A stretch of DNA of 64,000 nucleotides, taken from Paraburkholderia sp. GTDB taxonomy: Bacteria > Pseudomonadota > Gammaproteobacteria > Burkholderiales > Burkholderiaceae. Below the pieces are notes generated by a model that worked only from the letters and a program-made list of their open reading frames with translations, searched no databases and was not told the DNA's origin. The stretch covers positions 392,001-456,000 of the forward strand of contig NZ_JAPWKB010000019.1 of assembly GCF_028283785.1 (NCBI RefSeq), given 5' to 3'. The position numbers and the translations under genes are program-made. Positions 41,007 to 49,817 of this stretch are shown piece by piece (position 1 is the first letter of the stretch; every line of letters begins with the position of its first letter).

Positions 41007-43712
41007 TCAGCCCAACGCTTTTTCGACGATTTCCCGCACATCGCGTGACTTCACTTGCGCCGCGACCTTCTCCAGCGCGCCGCGCATGCCGTCGCGCAGC
41101 TTCGGCGTGAAACGGCGCCACAACTCCAGCGACCGCGCGAGCCGCGCCGCAACCTGCGGATTCAGCGCGTCGAGCGCGATCACCTGTTCGGCCCAGAACG
41201 CATAGCCGGAGCCGTCTTCTGCGTGGAACTGCGCCGGATTCGCCGCACAGAAACTGAAAATCAGCGAGCGCGCCCGATTCGGGTTCTTGATGTTGAACGC
41301 CGGATGCGCCATCAGCTTGCGCACGATGTCGATCACCGGACGTTGCGCGCTGCCGCGCTGGGTTGCCTGCATCGCGAACCACTTGTCGATCACGAGCGGT
41401 TCTTTTTCGAAGCGACGATAGAAATCGTCGAGCGCCGCTTGAGCCGCCTTTTGCGCGTGGTCGTCGCCGCCCGCTGCCGACACGTTCAGCAGCGTCGACA
41501 AGGCCGCCGCCCGATCCGTCATGTTGTTCGCCGACGCATATTGCGCGGACGCGAGACGCACGGCGTCGGCGGTGTCGTCCGCTTCGACCAGATACGACAG
41601 CGCCAGATTCTTCAGCGCGCGATGACCGGACGCCACCGGCGTCGCTTCGTATTCGCCCGGCGTCTGGTTCTGCTCGTAGACCTTCAGCCAGTCGGCCTTC
41701 AGCGCGTTGGCAAGACGACGGCGGACGAACTGACGCGCGACATGGACGGCGGCCGGATTCGATTCGGTCATCTGCTCGGCCAGATACGTCTCCGACGGCA
41801 GCATCAACGCCAGTTCGCGGAACGCCGGCGACAGCGATGCATCGGTCAGAACCCGCGCGAACGCCGCGACCACGGTGTCGTCGAGTTGCAGCGCGGCGCC
41901 TTCGGCGGCGCGGCTCGCGAGATTGAGCAATTCACGCGTGGCGAGGCGCTGGCCGGCCTCCCAGCGGTTGAACGGATCGCTGTCGTGCGCGAGCAGGAAC
42001 GCCAGTTCTTCAGCCGGATAGTCGTATTCGACGATCACCGGCGCCGAGAAATTGCGCAGCAGCGACGGCAGCGGCTTGCCGGTCACGCCCGTGAACGTGA
42101 AGCTTTGTTCGATTTGCGTGAATTCGAGCACGCGCGTGGTGGACGGCGCGGCTTCGGTTTCGCCTTCGAGGCGCAGCGGCAGATCCTTGCCGTCCGCGCC
42201 GATCAGGCCGATCGCGAACGGAATCAGCAGCGGTCCCTTCTGCGTTTCGCGCGCGGCCGGCGAGCCTTCGCCGTAACCCTGCGTGAGCGTCAGCCGATAG
42301 GTTTGCCGGGCAGCGTCGTAATGGGTGCGCACGGACACACGCGGCGTGCCTGCCTGGCTGTACCAGCGTTCGAATTGCGCGAGGTCGCGGCCGTTCGCGT
42401 CGGCCAGCGCAAAGCGGAAATCGTCGCAGGTGACGGCCTGGCCGTCATGCCGCTCGAAATACAGATCCATGCCCTTGCGGAAGCCGTCGCGGCCGAACAG
42501 CGTCTGATACATCCGCACGACTTCCGAGCCTTTCTCGTAGACGGTCATCGTGTAGAAGTTGTTGATCTCGACGTAGCTTTCCGGGCGTACCGGATGCGCC
42601 ATCGGACCGGCGTCTTCGGCGAACTGCATCTGGCGCAGCACGCGGACGTCTTCGATGCGCTTGGTGGCGCGGGCGGCTTCATCGGTTGCGCCGCCGGCCA
42701 TGTCGGCCGAGAACTCCTGGTCGCGGAACACCGTCAGCCCTTCCTTCAGGCTCAGTTGGAACCAGTCGCGGCAGGTGACGCGGTTGCCGGTCCAGTTGTG
42801 GAAGTACTCGTGACCGACCACCGCCTCGATGTTCGCGAAATCGGTGTCCGTTGCGGTTTCCGGGTTCGCCAGCACGTACTTGGTGTTGAAGATGTTGAGG
42901 CCTTTGTTTTCCATCGCGCCCATGTTGAAGTCGCTGACGGCGACGATCATGAAGCGGTCCAGATCCAGTTCCAGCCCGAAGCGCTGTTCGTCCCAACGGA
43001 TCGAGTTCACCAGCGAGTCCATCGCGTGCTGGGTCTTGTCGAGATCGTGCGGCTCGACCCAGACCTGCAGCAGTTTTTCCTTGCCCGAGCCGCTTTTCAC
43101 GCGTTCTTCCAGCGCGACCAGCTTGCCCGCGACCAGCGCGAACAGATAACTCGGCTTCCTGAACGGGTCTTCCCAGCGGGCGAAATGGCGGCCGTCGGGC
43201 AGGTCGCCTTCTTCCAGCAGATTGCCGTTCGACAGCAGCACCGGATACGCGGACTTGTCCGCGCGCAGCGTCACCGTGTACGTCGCCATCACGTCCGGAC
43301 GGTCGAGGAAGTAGGTGATACGGCGAAAGCCCTCGGCCTCGCACTGGGTGAAGAAGTTGCCGCCGGACACATACAGGCCGGACAGCGTGGTGTTTTCCGC
43401 CGGGTTGCAGACGCTCGTGATGGACAGTTCGAACAGGTCGGGCACGCTGTCGACGATCAGTCCGTGTTCGTGTGCATGCACCGACTGATACGGCTTGCCG
43501 TCGATCGTCGCACCCACGAAATCGAGTTGTTCGCCCATCAGTTCGAGGTGAGCCGCGCGCGTGGCGTCGGGGTTGCGGCGCATCCGCATCGTGTTCCTGA
43601 CGACGGTGCGTTCCGGCACGAGGTCGAACTCCAGTTCGACGGAATCGATCAGGAAAGCGGGCGGCGCGTAGTCGGCGCGTCGGATCACATTGGGCGTTGC
43701 GGTATCGGCCAT
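41007..43712 (-). CDS. pepN: Aminopeptidase N (M1 family)
   Basis: A 901-aa cytoplasmic zinc aminopeptidase. The exopeptidase motif GAMENKG and the zinc site H301-EYF-H305 with Glu324 (HEYFHNWTGNR...SLKEGLTVFRDQEF) are complete. The C-terminal DUF3458-type domains are full length, ending SRDVREIVEKALG. The ATG at 43712 starts MADTATPNVIRRADY; the extension to 43790 is not family-like. fbp-pepN adjacency is usual in Burkholderia. Confidence 0.97.
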   Translation of the reverse strand: MADTATPNVIRRADYAPPAFLIDSVELEFDLVPERTVVRNTMRMRRNPDATRAAHLELMGEQLDFVGATIDGKPYQSVHAHEHGLIVDSVPDLFELSITSVCNPAENTTLSGLYVSGGNFFTQCEAEGFRRITYFLDRPDVMATYTVTLRADKSAYPVLLSNGNLLEEGDLPDGRHFARWEDPFRKPSYLFALVAGKLVALEERVKSGSGKEKLLQVWVEPHDLDKTQHAMDSLVNSIRWDEQRFGLELDLDRFMIVAVSDFNMGAMENKGLNIFNTKYVLANPETATDTDFANIEAVVGHEYFHNWTGNRVTCRDWFQLSLKEGLTVFRDQEFSADMAGGATDEAARATKRIEDVRVLRQMQFAEDAGPMAHPVRPESYVEINNFYTMTVYEKGSEVVRMYQTLFGRDGFRKGMDLYFERHDGQAVTCDDFRFALADANGRDLAQFERWYSQAGTPRVSVRTHYDAARQTYRLTLTQGYGEGSPAARETQKGPLLIPFAIGLIGADGKDLPLRLEGETEAAPSTTRVLEFTQIEQSFTFTGVTGKPLPSLLRNFSAPVIVEYDYPAEELAFLLAHDSDPFNRWEAGQRLATRELLNLASRAAEGAALQLDDTVVAAFARVLTDASLSPAFRELALMLPSETYLAEQMTESNPAAVHVARQFVRRRLANALKADWLKVYEQNQTPGEYEATPVASGHRALKNLALSYLVEADDTADAVRLASAQYASANNMTDRAAALSTLLNVSAAGGDDHAQKAAQAALDDFYRRFEKEPLVIDKWFAMQATQRGSAQRPVIDIVRKLMAHPAFNIKNPNRARSLIFSFCAANPAQFHAEDGSGYAFWAEQVIALDALNPQVAARLARSLELWRRFTPKLRDGMRGALEKVAAQVKSRDVREIVEKALG

Positions 43713-44104
43713 AGCGTTCGGGTTGTTCTGGAAAGTGGGGCAACCTTGAGCCGCTCGCGCGCATCGCGCACGGCGGGCGTGTCGAGCCATTGTACAAAGG
43801 CTCGGCCGATTGTGCGGAACCCCCTCGTCGGATCGCGACGCGTGCCGTGCGCCGCGCCGTCATCAACGGTAGCGATCGGCAAGCAAAATGGCGCGTACAC
43901 GGGCGAACCTTTTACCTGTCGAACCGGTCAGCGTATTATCTGGCGCACGTCTGTCGCGCTCGTCGGCGCGGCGATCGAGGCCGGATCGGGTGTGCATGCC
44001 GTGCGGAAGAAGCGGGAATAAGCAGCCCCGCGAAATCGTTCCATTCGTGACGGCACGCGCGGCCGCGAAGGCCGCATCGGCAATACAGGAAACTGAGGCA
44101 GACC
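43713..44104. other. Divergent intergenic region, pepN / DUF4136 lipoprotein
   Basis: About 390 bases. No supported open frame. It must contain promoters for pepN (minus) and the lipoprotein (plus). Confidence 0.5.
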
Positions 44105-44809
44105 ATGATGTTCGATCGATGGATCCGGTGCGCCGCTCTGGCGCTCGTCGCACTGACAGCGATGCTGTCCGGTTGCACCACCTACGTGACCAGTCAGGTC
44201 ACGGCGTTCTCCAACTGGAGCGGCAGCGACGCGACGCGCACCTATGCGTTCTCGCGCGCCACCGAGCAGCAGAACAATCTGGAGCAGGCAACCTACGAGC
44301 GCGCAGTCGCCAATGAACTGTCCACGCATGCTTTCCGCGAGGTCGATCCCGCCAGCGCGCATTACATGGTCGGGCTGAATTACGGCTCGCGGACCAATAC
44401 CGTGACGGTGTCGCAGCCGGTCTATTACAACCCGTGGCCGGGTCCGTACTGGGGCTGGGGGCGTCCGCTCGATCCGTGGGGGCCGTTCGGTCCGTTCCCG
44501 GCAGGTTACGTGGATCAAAGCTATCCGGTGTTTTCGCACATGCTGGGCATCCGTATCACGGACAAGGCCACCGGCAAGGAAGTCTATAACGTGACCGCGC
44601 GCACGGCCGGCGACGAGCCGTCGCTGGTTCGGGCGCTGCCGTATCTGGCCCGCAGCGCGCTCGCGGATTTCCCGCTCGGCAACGGCGTCGTGCGCACGGT
44701 GCGTCTGCCGGTCGACAAGAACGGCGGCGCATCGAACGAAGTCGCGGTCGCACCGGTTGGCGCGGGCACGCAAGCGCCGCCGGGCACGACGGTCAAGCCG
44801 CCGCAATAA
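44105..44809 (+). CDS. DUF4136 domain-containing lipoprotein
   Basis: A 234-aa lipoprotein with lipobox LSGC (Cys24) after a hydrophobic leader. The mature chain matches DUF4136 (YAFSRATEQQNNLEQATYER, then HYMVGLNYGSRTNTVTVSQP). A Trp/Pro/Gly-rich insert follows (NPWPGPYWGWGRPLDPWGPF) and a Pro-rich tail. Outer-membrane or periplasmic location is inferred. Function unknown. It lies just before the aryl-polyene operon but is separated from it by over 500 bases and a hairpin, so it is probably not part of it. Confidence 0.85.
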   Translation: MMFDRWIRCAALALVALTAMLSGCTTYVTSQVTAFSNWSGSDATRTYAFSRATEQQNNLEQATYERAVANELSTHAFREVDPASAHYMVGLNYGSRTNTVTVSQPVYYNPWPGPYWGWGRPLDPWGPFGPFPAGYVDQSYPVFSHMLGIRITDKATGKEVYNVTARTAGDEPSLVRALPYLARSALADFPLGNGVVRTVRLPVDKNGGASNEVAVAPVGAGTQAPPGTTVKPPQ

Positions 44810-45346
44810 ACGCCACGCCATCCTGTGCGTCTGTCTTACACCTGCTGACTCTCCTTTCACCCAATCCCGCACGCGGCGTCAAACCGCGGGATTGGGTGCA
44901 TGCCCTCTGTAAGCAATTCGAAATATTGACGGCCGGTCGCGCCGCGCGAAAGACCGCGCACGCGATCGCCGCTCGCTGCACGCCCGCCGCGCCGGGCGTC
45001 CCCGCGACGCTGGCGGCCACGTTTCAGATGGATACAGATGGATACGTCTTTTATCGCCGAATTAATCCACCATACTTGTCTCAAGCAATGGCTGATTTAA
45101 TTGCGGATTTTGAGTATGATTCCGGCGTCCTCGGGGAGTCTGAGTGAATCCGGACAATGGTGAGTGCCTGGGTAAAGTAATCAGGGTCACTTGCCGTTAA
45201 TCATACGAACTTATAACGAACACCAAAATACTGGCGCAGCCCGGTTGAGTTTGTCGGTCCGGGTTGACGCGCTGAATGCGCCGATCCGGTCGGCGCGATG
45301 ATCGGCTTGCTGCCGTCACGTCTCTTCCCTGCGCGCGAACACCGCT
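44810..45346. other. Upstream region of the aryl-polyene operon
   Basis: About 540 bases. The left part has a hairpin at 44860-44896. The right part is AT-richer and contains two tandem copies of CAGATGGATA (45025-45044) and a TTGCCG (45191-45196) / TATAAC (45212-45217) pair with 15-base spacing that could be a weak promoter. The open frame 44896-45147 is not supported. Confidence 0.45.
44860..44896. terminator. Strong hairpin between DUF4136 lipoprotein and the aryl-polyene operon
   Basis: Perfect 11-bp stem CCCAATCCCGC / GCGGGATTGGG with a 15-base loop, 50 bases after the lipoprotein stop. There is no T run, so it may be a rho-assisted terminator or a structural element. Confidence 0.45.
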
Positions 45347-46090
45347 ATGCCCGATCTGCATTGGACCATTCCGGTTGCTCGCTGGTCTTGCTGGCCTGCC
45401 ACCCCAGTTCCAGCCGCAACTGCCGCCGCACCCGACATCGGTTTTATCGAGCCGATCGTGCGGCGTCGTCTGAGCACACTGTCGAAGATCGCTTTGCGGG
45501 TTGCGCACGATTGCGTCGCGGATCAGCCCGAAGCGCGCGTGGTGTTCGCGTCGCGGCACGGCGAGTTGCGCCGCACCACCGACATCCTGCGCGCGATCAG
45601 CGCCGGCGAGCCGGTTTCGCCGACGGCTTTCGGCCTGTCCGTATTGAACGCGATGACCGGCATCCTCGGCATTTCGCGCGGCGACCGGTCGGCGGCGAGC
45701 GCGCTGTCGGCGGGCGCGGAGACGCTGGGCTACGCGTTGCTCGAAGCGCACGCGCAATACGCAACCGATCCGACCTCGCCGGTATTGCTGATCTATGCGG
45801 ACGAACCCGCCGATCCGTCCTTCGGCACGATCGAAGACGAGGTGCAGGGCGGCGCCGTCGCCATCTTGCTGGACAATCGCGCGGTCATAGGCGAACTGAC
45901 GTGCCGCACCGGCGCGGGCACGGGCGATGCGCCCCCGTCCGATACGGATGCAGCCGCTCCCGCCGACGCGTCGCACCGGTTCCCGACACAAAGCGAAGCC
46001 GTGCTGCACTGTCTGTCGACGCAGCAGCTTTCGTCCTGGCAAGGGTCGCATTCGCGCTGGCAATGGAGCTGGTATGACACCGCGGCTTGA
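45347..46090 (+). CDS. Beta-ketoacyl synthase-like chain length factor of the aryl-polyene cluster
   Basis: A 247-aa truncated ketosynthase-like protein (PF13723 type). It is about half the length of a full ketosynthase and has no Cys at the nucleophile position; the corresponding region reads GISRGDRSAASALSAGAETLG. This fits the chain-length-factor partner (ApeC-like) that forms a heterodimer with an active ketosynthase in aryl-polyene synthesis. First gene of a long plus-strand operon; it overlaps the acyltransferase by 17 bases. The Shine-Dalgarno is poor. The partner is probably the ketosynthase at 55119. Confidence 0.85.
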   Translation: MPDLHWTIPVARWSCWPATPVPAATAAAPDIGFIEPIVRRRLSTLSKIALRVAHDCVADQPEARVVFASRHGELRRTTDILRAISAGEPVSPTAFGLSVLNAMTGILGISRGDRSAASALSAGAETLGYALLEAHAQYATDPTSPVLLIYADEPADPSFGTIEDEVQGGAVAILLDNRAVIGELTCRTGAGTGDAPPSDTDAAAPADASHRFPTQSEAVLHCLSTQQLSSWQGSHSRWQWSWYDTAA

Positions 46091-46868
46091 TTACCTGTGG
46101 CGCCTGTTCGCAACCGGACTGGCTTTCGTCGTGTTCGGCGTGTGCGGCCTGCTGTTTTCGGTGCTGGTCTTTCCGTTCGCGTGGCTGTGGCCGCATCGGG
46201 CCTCGCGGCAGCGCGCGGTCACCTTCGTGATCTACTGCTTTTTCCGGCTGCTGGTCGCGGTGCTGCAACATGCACGCGTGATGCGCGTCGATGCGAGCGG
46301 CGCGGCGGCTTTGCGCGATTGCAGCCCGGCCATCGTGGTCGCGAACCATCCGACCTATCTCGACGTGATGGTCCTGCTGTCGATGACACCGCGCGCATGC
46401 TGCGTCGTGAAAAACGCGCATTGGGGCAATCCGTGTTTCTGGGGGATCGTCCGCGCAGCCGAATACGTCAGCAATGCCGACCCGCTCGCGCTGGTCGAAG
46501 CGGGCGCGCGTCAGCTGGCGGCAGGCTATACGGTGATCGTATTCCCGGAAGGCACGCGCAGTCCCGCGCCGAACCGTCTGCATGCTTTTTCACGCGGCTT
46601 CGCGCATATGGCGCTGCAAGCCGGCGCGCCGGTGTTGCCTGTCCTGATGGATTGCGATCCGCCCGCTTTTACCAAGCAGATGCGCTGGTACGACGTGCCG
46701 CCACGCGCGTTCCGGATGCGTGTGAACGTGCTCGACCCGGTCGCGGTCGGTCCGCTCGCCGCGCACGACGCGTCGCCGGCGATGGCCGCGCGCCATGTTA
46801 CGCATGCCATTGAAGCCCACATTACCCGGCACCTGTTCGATTATGGATTCTTTAAAACTGGAAATTAA
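46074..46868 (+). CDS. 1-acylglycerol-3-phosphate acyltransferase-like (PlsC family) protein
   Basis: A 264-aa membrane-associated acyltransferase. An N-terminal hydrophobic helix (LAFVVFGVCGLLFSVLVFPF) is followed by the catalytic HX4D motif NHPTYLD and the substrate motif FPEGTRS of the LPLAT family. In aryl-polyene clusters such an enzyme probably attaches acyl groups to the lipid anchor of the pigment; this is inference from context. The ATG at 46074 lies inside the end of the preceding gene, so translation is coupled. The 3' end overlaps the first ACP gene by 26 bases. Confidence 0.88.
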   Translation: MTPRLDYLWRLFATGLAFVVFGVCGLLFSVLVFPFAWLWPHRASRQRAVTFVIYCFFRLLVAVLQHARVMRVDASGAAALRDCSPAIVVANHPTYLDVMVLLSMTPRACCVVKNAHWGNPCFWGIVRAAEYVSNADPLALVEAGARQLAAGYTVIVFPEGTRSPAPNRLHAFSRGFAHMALQAGAPVLPVLMDCDPPAFTKQMRWYDVPPRAFRMRVNVLDPVAVGPLAAHDASPAMAARHVTHAIEAHITRHLFDYGFFKTGN

Positions 46869-47160
46869 ACAGCTTCTGATCGAGGCGCTCGATCTGGAAG
46901 ACATGAGCCCGTCCGATATCGACGACGACGCGCCGCTGTTCGATACGGACGGCATCGGTCTCGACTCGATCGACGCGCTCGAAATCGGCATCGTGCTGCG
47001 CAAACAATACCAATTGACCGTTGCAGCGAACGACGAGCGCACGCGCGAGCATTTCCGCTCGATCAGCACGCTGGCGGCGTTCGTCGCCAGCCAGCGCGCA
47101 TCGGCGCCTACTGCGGACGTTGCGCAAGACACGCAACACGTGCAAGACAAGGGGGAGTAA
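46843..47160 (+). CDS. apeE: Acyl carrier protein (aryl-polyene, first copy)
   Basis: A 105-aa acyl carrier protein. The phosphopantetheine attachment site is Ser42 in DGIGLDSIDALEIG. The ATG at 46843 gives MDSLKLEIKQLLIEALDL. The C-terminal 20 residues (Ala/Thr/Gln-rich) extend beyond the ACP fold. It holds the growing chain as a thioester. It overlaps the acyltransferase and is followed 4 bases later by a second ACP. The symbol follows the Xenorhabdus/E. coli aryl-polyene nomenclature and which ACP is E or F is assigned by order only. Confidence 0.88.
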   Translation: MDSLKLEIKQLLIEALDLEDMSPSDIDDDAPLFDTDGIGLDSIDALEIGIVLRKQYQLTVAANDERTREHFRSISTLAAFVASQRASAPTADVAQDTQHVQDKGE

Positions 47161-47164
47161 AACC

Positions 47165-47416
47165 GTGACTGACGTAGAGATTCTTGAGCGCATCCGCGCC
47201 ATTTTCAAAGAGAACTTCGGGATCGACCCTGCGCAGGTGACGCCCGACGCGAACCTGTTCGAAGACCTCGATCTCGACAGCATCGATGCCGTCGATCTCG
47301 CGATCAAACTGCAGGAAATGACGGGCCGCCGCATCAAGCCGGAAGAGTTCAAATCGGTGCGCACGGTAGGCGACGTGATTGCCGCTGTCGAGTCGTTGCT
47401 GGCCGCGCAGGGTTGA
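47165..47416 (+). CDS. apeF: Acyl carrier protein (aryl-polyene, second copy)
   Basis: An 83-aa acyl carrier protein with GTG start and a GGGGGAG ribosome site. The 4'-phosphopantetheine serine is Ser39 in EDLDLDSIDAVDLAIKLQE. The sequence is clearly different from the first ACP, so each probably serves a distinct step (starter loading versus elongation). It overlaps the next gene by three or so bases. Confidence 0.9.
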   Translation: MTDVEILERIRAIFKENFGIDPAQVTPDANLFEDLDLDSIDAVDLAIKLQEMTGRRIKPEEFKSVRTVGDVIAAVESLLAAQG

Positions 47417-48078
47417 CGCACGCCGTGCCGTCCGACGTGGAGGAGACCGCCGCCGCGGCAACGCCCAGCGCGCCCAGCGGCGCGCGCGGCTGGCTGCGCG
47501 GGATTGTTCAGATCGCGCTGAAGCTCGCTTATCCGGCGTTGATTCTGCTGGCGTGGCGCTGGGATTCGCCGCGCTTTATCGGGTGTCTGCTGTTTGCGTT
47601 GCTGTGGCTGCAGCGCTGGGCAGGCTCGGGCGTGGTCGCGACCTCGCTGCGCCGGCTGACCGCGGTCGACTGGTGGGTCGCCGCGCTGTTGAGCTGCGCG
47701 TCGGCGGCGATCGTCGTCACGAACAGCGAACTGTTGCTGCGGCTGTATCCGTCGCTGGTGAATCTCGGACTGCTGGTCGCGTTCGGCGCGACACTCGTGC
47801 GCGGCCCGTCGATGATCGAAAAATTCGCGCGTCTCGGCACGCGCGAGTTGACCGAAGGCGCAATCCGCCATACCCGGCGCGTCACGCAAATCTGGTGCGC
47901 GTTTTTCGCGCTGAACGGCGCGTTTTCCGCGTACACCGCATTTTGCTGGTCCGGCGACGCGTGGTCGCTGTATAACGGCGCGATCGCTTACGGTCTGATC
48001 GGCGTGCTGCTGGTCGGCGAAATCATCTGGCGTTACCTCGTCGTGTTGCCGCGCGCTGCGCGCACGGAGCGCGCATGA
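47413..48078 (+). CDS. COG4648-type membrane protein of the aryl-polyene cluster
   Basis: A protein of about 221 aa (TTG start overlapping the ACP stop; GTG at 47425 is an alternative) with five or six hydrophobic helices, e.g. ALKLAYPALILLAWRW, FIGCLLFALLWLQRWAG and GAIAYGLIGVLLVGEIIWRY. It corresponds to the conserved COG4648 membrane protein always found between the ACPs and the ligase in aryl-polyene clusters (ApeG position). No biochemical role is known. It shares an ATGA overlap with the next gene. Confidence 0.85.
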   Translation: MTHAVPSDVEETAAAATPSAPSGARGWLRGIVQIALKLAYPALILLAWRWDSPRFIGCLLFALLWLQRWAGSGVVATSLRRLTAVDWWVAALLSCASAAIVVTNSELLLRLYPSLVNLGLLVAFGATLVRGPSMIEKFARLGTRELTEGAIRHTRRVTQIWCAFFALNGAFSAYTAFCWSGDAWSLYNGAIAYGLIGVLLVGEIIWRYLVVLPRAARTERA

Positions 48079-49817
48079 TCCATCTTCACGATCTGCTCGA
48101 CGCATCCGCCGACGCGCCTTTCGCGCATCCGGCCGGCACGCCGGTGTGTCGCGACGGCGCGGCGACGCTCGACTTCGCCGCGTTCGTCGCGCGCGTGTCG
48201 ACGCTCGCCGCGGCATTCGACACGCAAGCCGCGCAGCGCTACGCGCTGTGCATCGACGATCCGTTCGATTTCGCGTGCGCGCTGTTCGCGCTGTTCGGCA
48301 GCGGCAAGCATCCGGTGATTCCGGCGAACGCAACGCCCGGTTATCTGGCCGATCTCGCCGATGCCTACGATCTTCTGCTCGACGACGCGCAGATTGCCGC
48401 GTTGCTGGCGAATCCCGCGTCCACGTCTGCCGCAGCACCACGCGCCCGCCGCATCGATCCGCTTGCGCCGTTGACGTTGTTCACGTCGGGCAGCAGCGGC
48501 ACGCCCAAGCCGATCCGCAAGACGCTCGCGCAGTTCGACGCCGAAGTCCATACGCTCGAAGCGCAGTTCGGCGCGCTCGCCGACGGCGCGACGATGCTCT
48601 CCGGCGTGCCGCACCATCATATTTACGGCTTGCTGTTTCGCGTGATGTGGCCGCTCGCGGCCGGCCGCGCGTTCGATCGTCAGTTGATGATCGAGCCGTT
48701 GCAGTTGCAGACGCGACTCGCGCAATGCGGCACCGCGCTGGTCGTCTCGACGCCTGCGCAGCTGTCGCGCTGGCCGGCGCTGTCCGGTTTCGCATCGCTC
48801 GATCCCGCGCCGCGCGGGTTCTTTTCGTCGGGCGGCCCGCTCGCCGCCGAGACCGCGCGCACCTACGCCGCGACCTTCGACGCCGCACCGCTCGAAATCT
48901 ACGGCAGCACCGAAACCGGCGGCATCGCGTGGCGACGCCAGGATGCGGGCGACGCGTGGACGCCGGTAACCGGCATCGACGTGCGCCGGGAAGCCGACGG
49001 CGCGCTGAGCGTGCGGTCGCCGCATCTCGGTCACGACGACTGGCATCGCACCGACGACCTGATCGCGTTCGACGACGCCGGCCGCTTCCGCCTGCAAGGA
49101 CGGCTCGATCGCGTGATCAAGCTGGCCGGCAAACGCGTGTCGCTGCCTGAACTCGAAGCGCGGCTCGCGCTGCATCCGTATGTGTCGCAAGTGGCGGTGG
49201 TGCCGCTCGACGGCGCGAACCGCGATCGGGTCGGCGCCGTGGTCGTGCTGAGCGGCGACGGCGTCGGCGCGTTGCGCGCGGAAGGGCGCGTGCGGCTCGC
49301 GAAAACGCTGCGTCGTCATCTGGCCGCGTATGTCGATGTGGTGGCGTTGCCGCGTCACTGGCGGTTCCGCGTCGCGTTGCCGTTCGACGCGCGCGGCAAG
49401 CTGCCCGCCGCGGCAGTGGCGGCGGCATTCGATGCGCGCGCCGACGGCGTCGAAGTGCTGGCCGAAACCCGCGACGGCGACGTGCTGCGCTACGAGCTTC
49501 GCGTGCCGCCGACGCTGATCCATTTCGCCGGGCATTTTCCAGGCTTGCCGATTTTGCCGGGCGTCGTCCAGGTGGACTGGGCGATGCGGCTCGCCGCCGG
49601 ACAGGTGGACGATGCGCGCGCTTTCGGCTCGCTGGAAAAGCTGAAGTTCACCGCGCCGGTCTACCCGGGCGCGTTGCTCGATCTGACCTTGACGCTGGAT
49701 CGCGCGCGGCGTCGCGTGCAGTTTGCGTTTCGGCTGGGCGAGCGCGATTGCGCGTCGGGTGTGATCGTGTACCGGGATCAGGATCAAATTCAGGTTCAGG
49801 ATCGGGAGCCCGCATGA
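48075..49817 (+). CDS. Acyl-ACP ligase (AMP-forming) fused to a FabA/FabZ-like dehydratase
   Basis: A 580-aa fusion. Residues about 1-460 are an adenylate-forming ligase with the phosphate-binding loop FTSGSSGTPKP (near residue 136) and GSTETGGIAWR. This is expected to activate an aryl acid such as 4-hydroxybenzoate or a cinnamate and load it on the ACP. Residues about 470-580 are a hot-dog domain with HFAGHFPGLPILPGVVQVDW, the FabA/FabZ active-site pattern. In E. coli and Xenorhabdus these are separate proteins (ApeH ligase and ApeI dehydratase); here they are one chain. ATGA overlaps at both ends show coupling. Confidence 0.9.
   Translation: MIHLHDLLDASADAPFAHPAGTPVCRDGAATLDFAAFVARVSTLAAAFDTQAAQRYALCIDDPFDFACALFALFGSGKHPVIPANATPGYLADLADAYDLLLDDAQIAALLANPASTSAAAPRARRIDPLAPLTLFTSGSSGTPKPIRKTLAQFDAEVHTLEAQFGALADGATMLSGVPHHHIYGLLFRVMWPLAAGRAFDRQLMIEPLQLQTRLAQCGTALVVSTPAQLSRWPALSGFASLDPAPRGFFSSGGPLAAETARTYAATFDAAPLEIYGSTETGGIAWRRQDAGDAWTPVTGIDVRREADGALSVRSPHLGHDDWHRTDDLIAFDDAGRFRLQGRLDRVIKLAGKRVSLPELEARLALHPYVSQVAVVPLDGANRDRVGAVVVLSGDGVGALRAEGRVRLAKTLRRHLAAYVDVVALPRHWRFRVALPFDARGKLPAAAVAAAFDARADGVEVLAETRDGDVLRYELRVPPTLIHFAGHFPGLPILPGVVQVDWAMRLAAGQVDDARAFGSLEKLKFTAPVYPGALLDLTLTLDRARRRVQFAFRLGERDCASGVIVYRDQDQIQVQDREPA

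Noticed and set aside
41055..44021. A 988-codon open frame on the plus strand
   Set aside because: It is the antisense shadow of pepN in GC-rich DNA. The translation is Arg/His/Gln rich with no domain, while the minus strand has a complete M1 aminopeptidase.
44896..45147. An 83-codon plus-strand frame before the pigment operon
   Set aside because: Starts inside a hairpin without a ribosome site, and composition changes abruptly with the local GC shift; more likely leader DNA.
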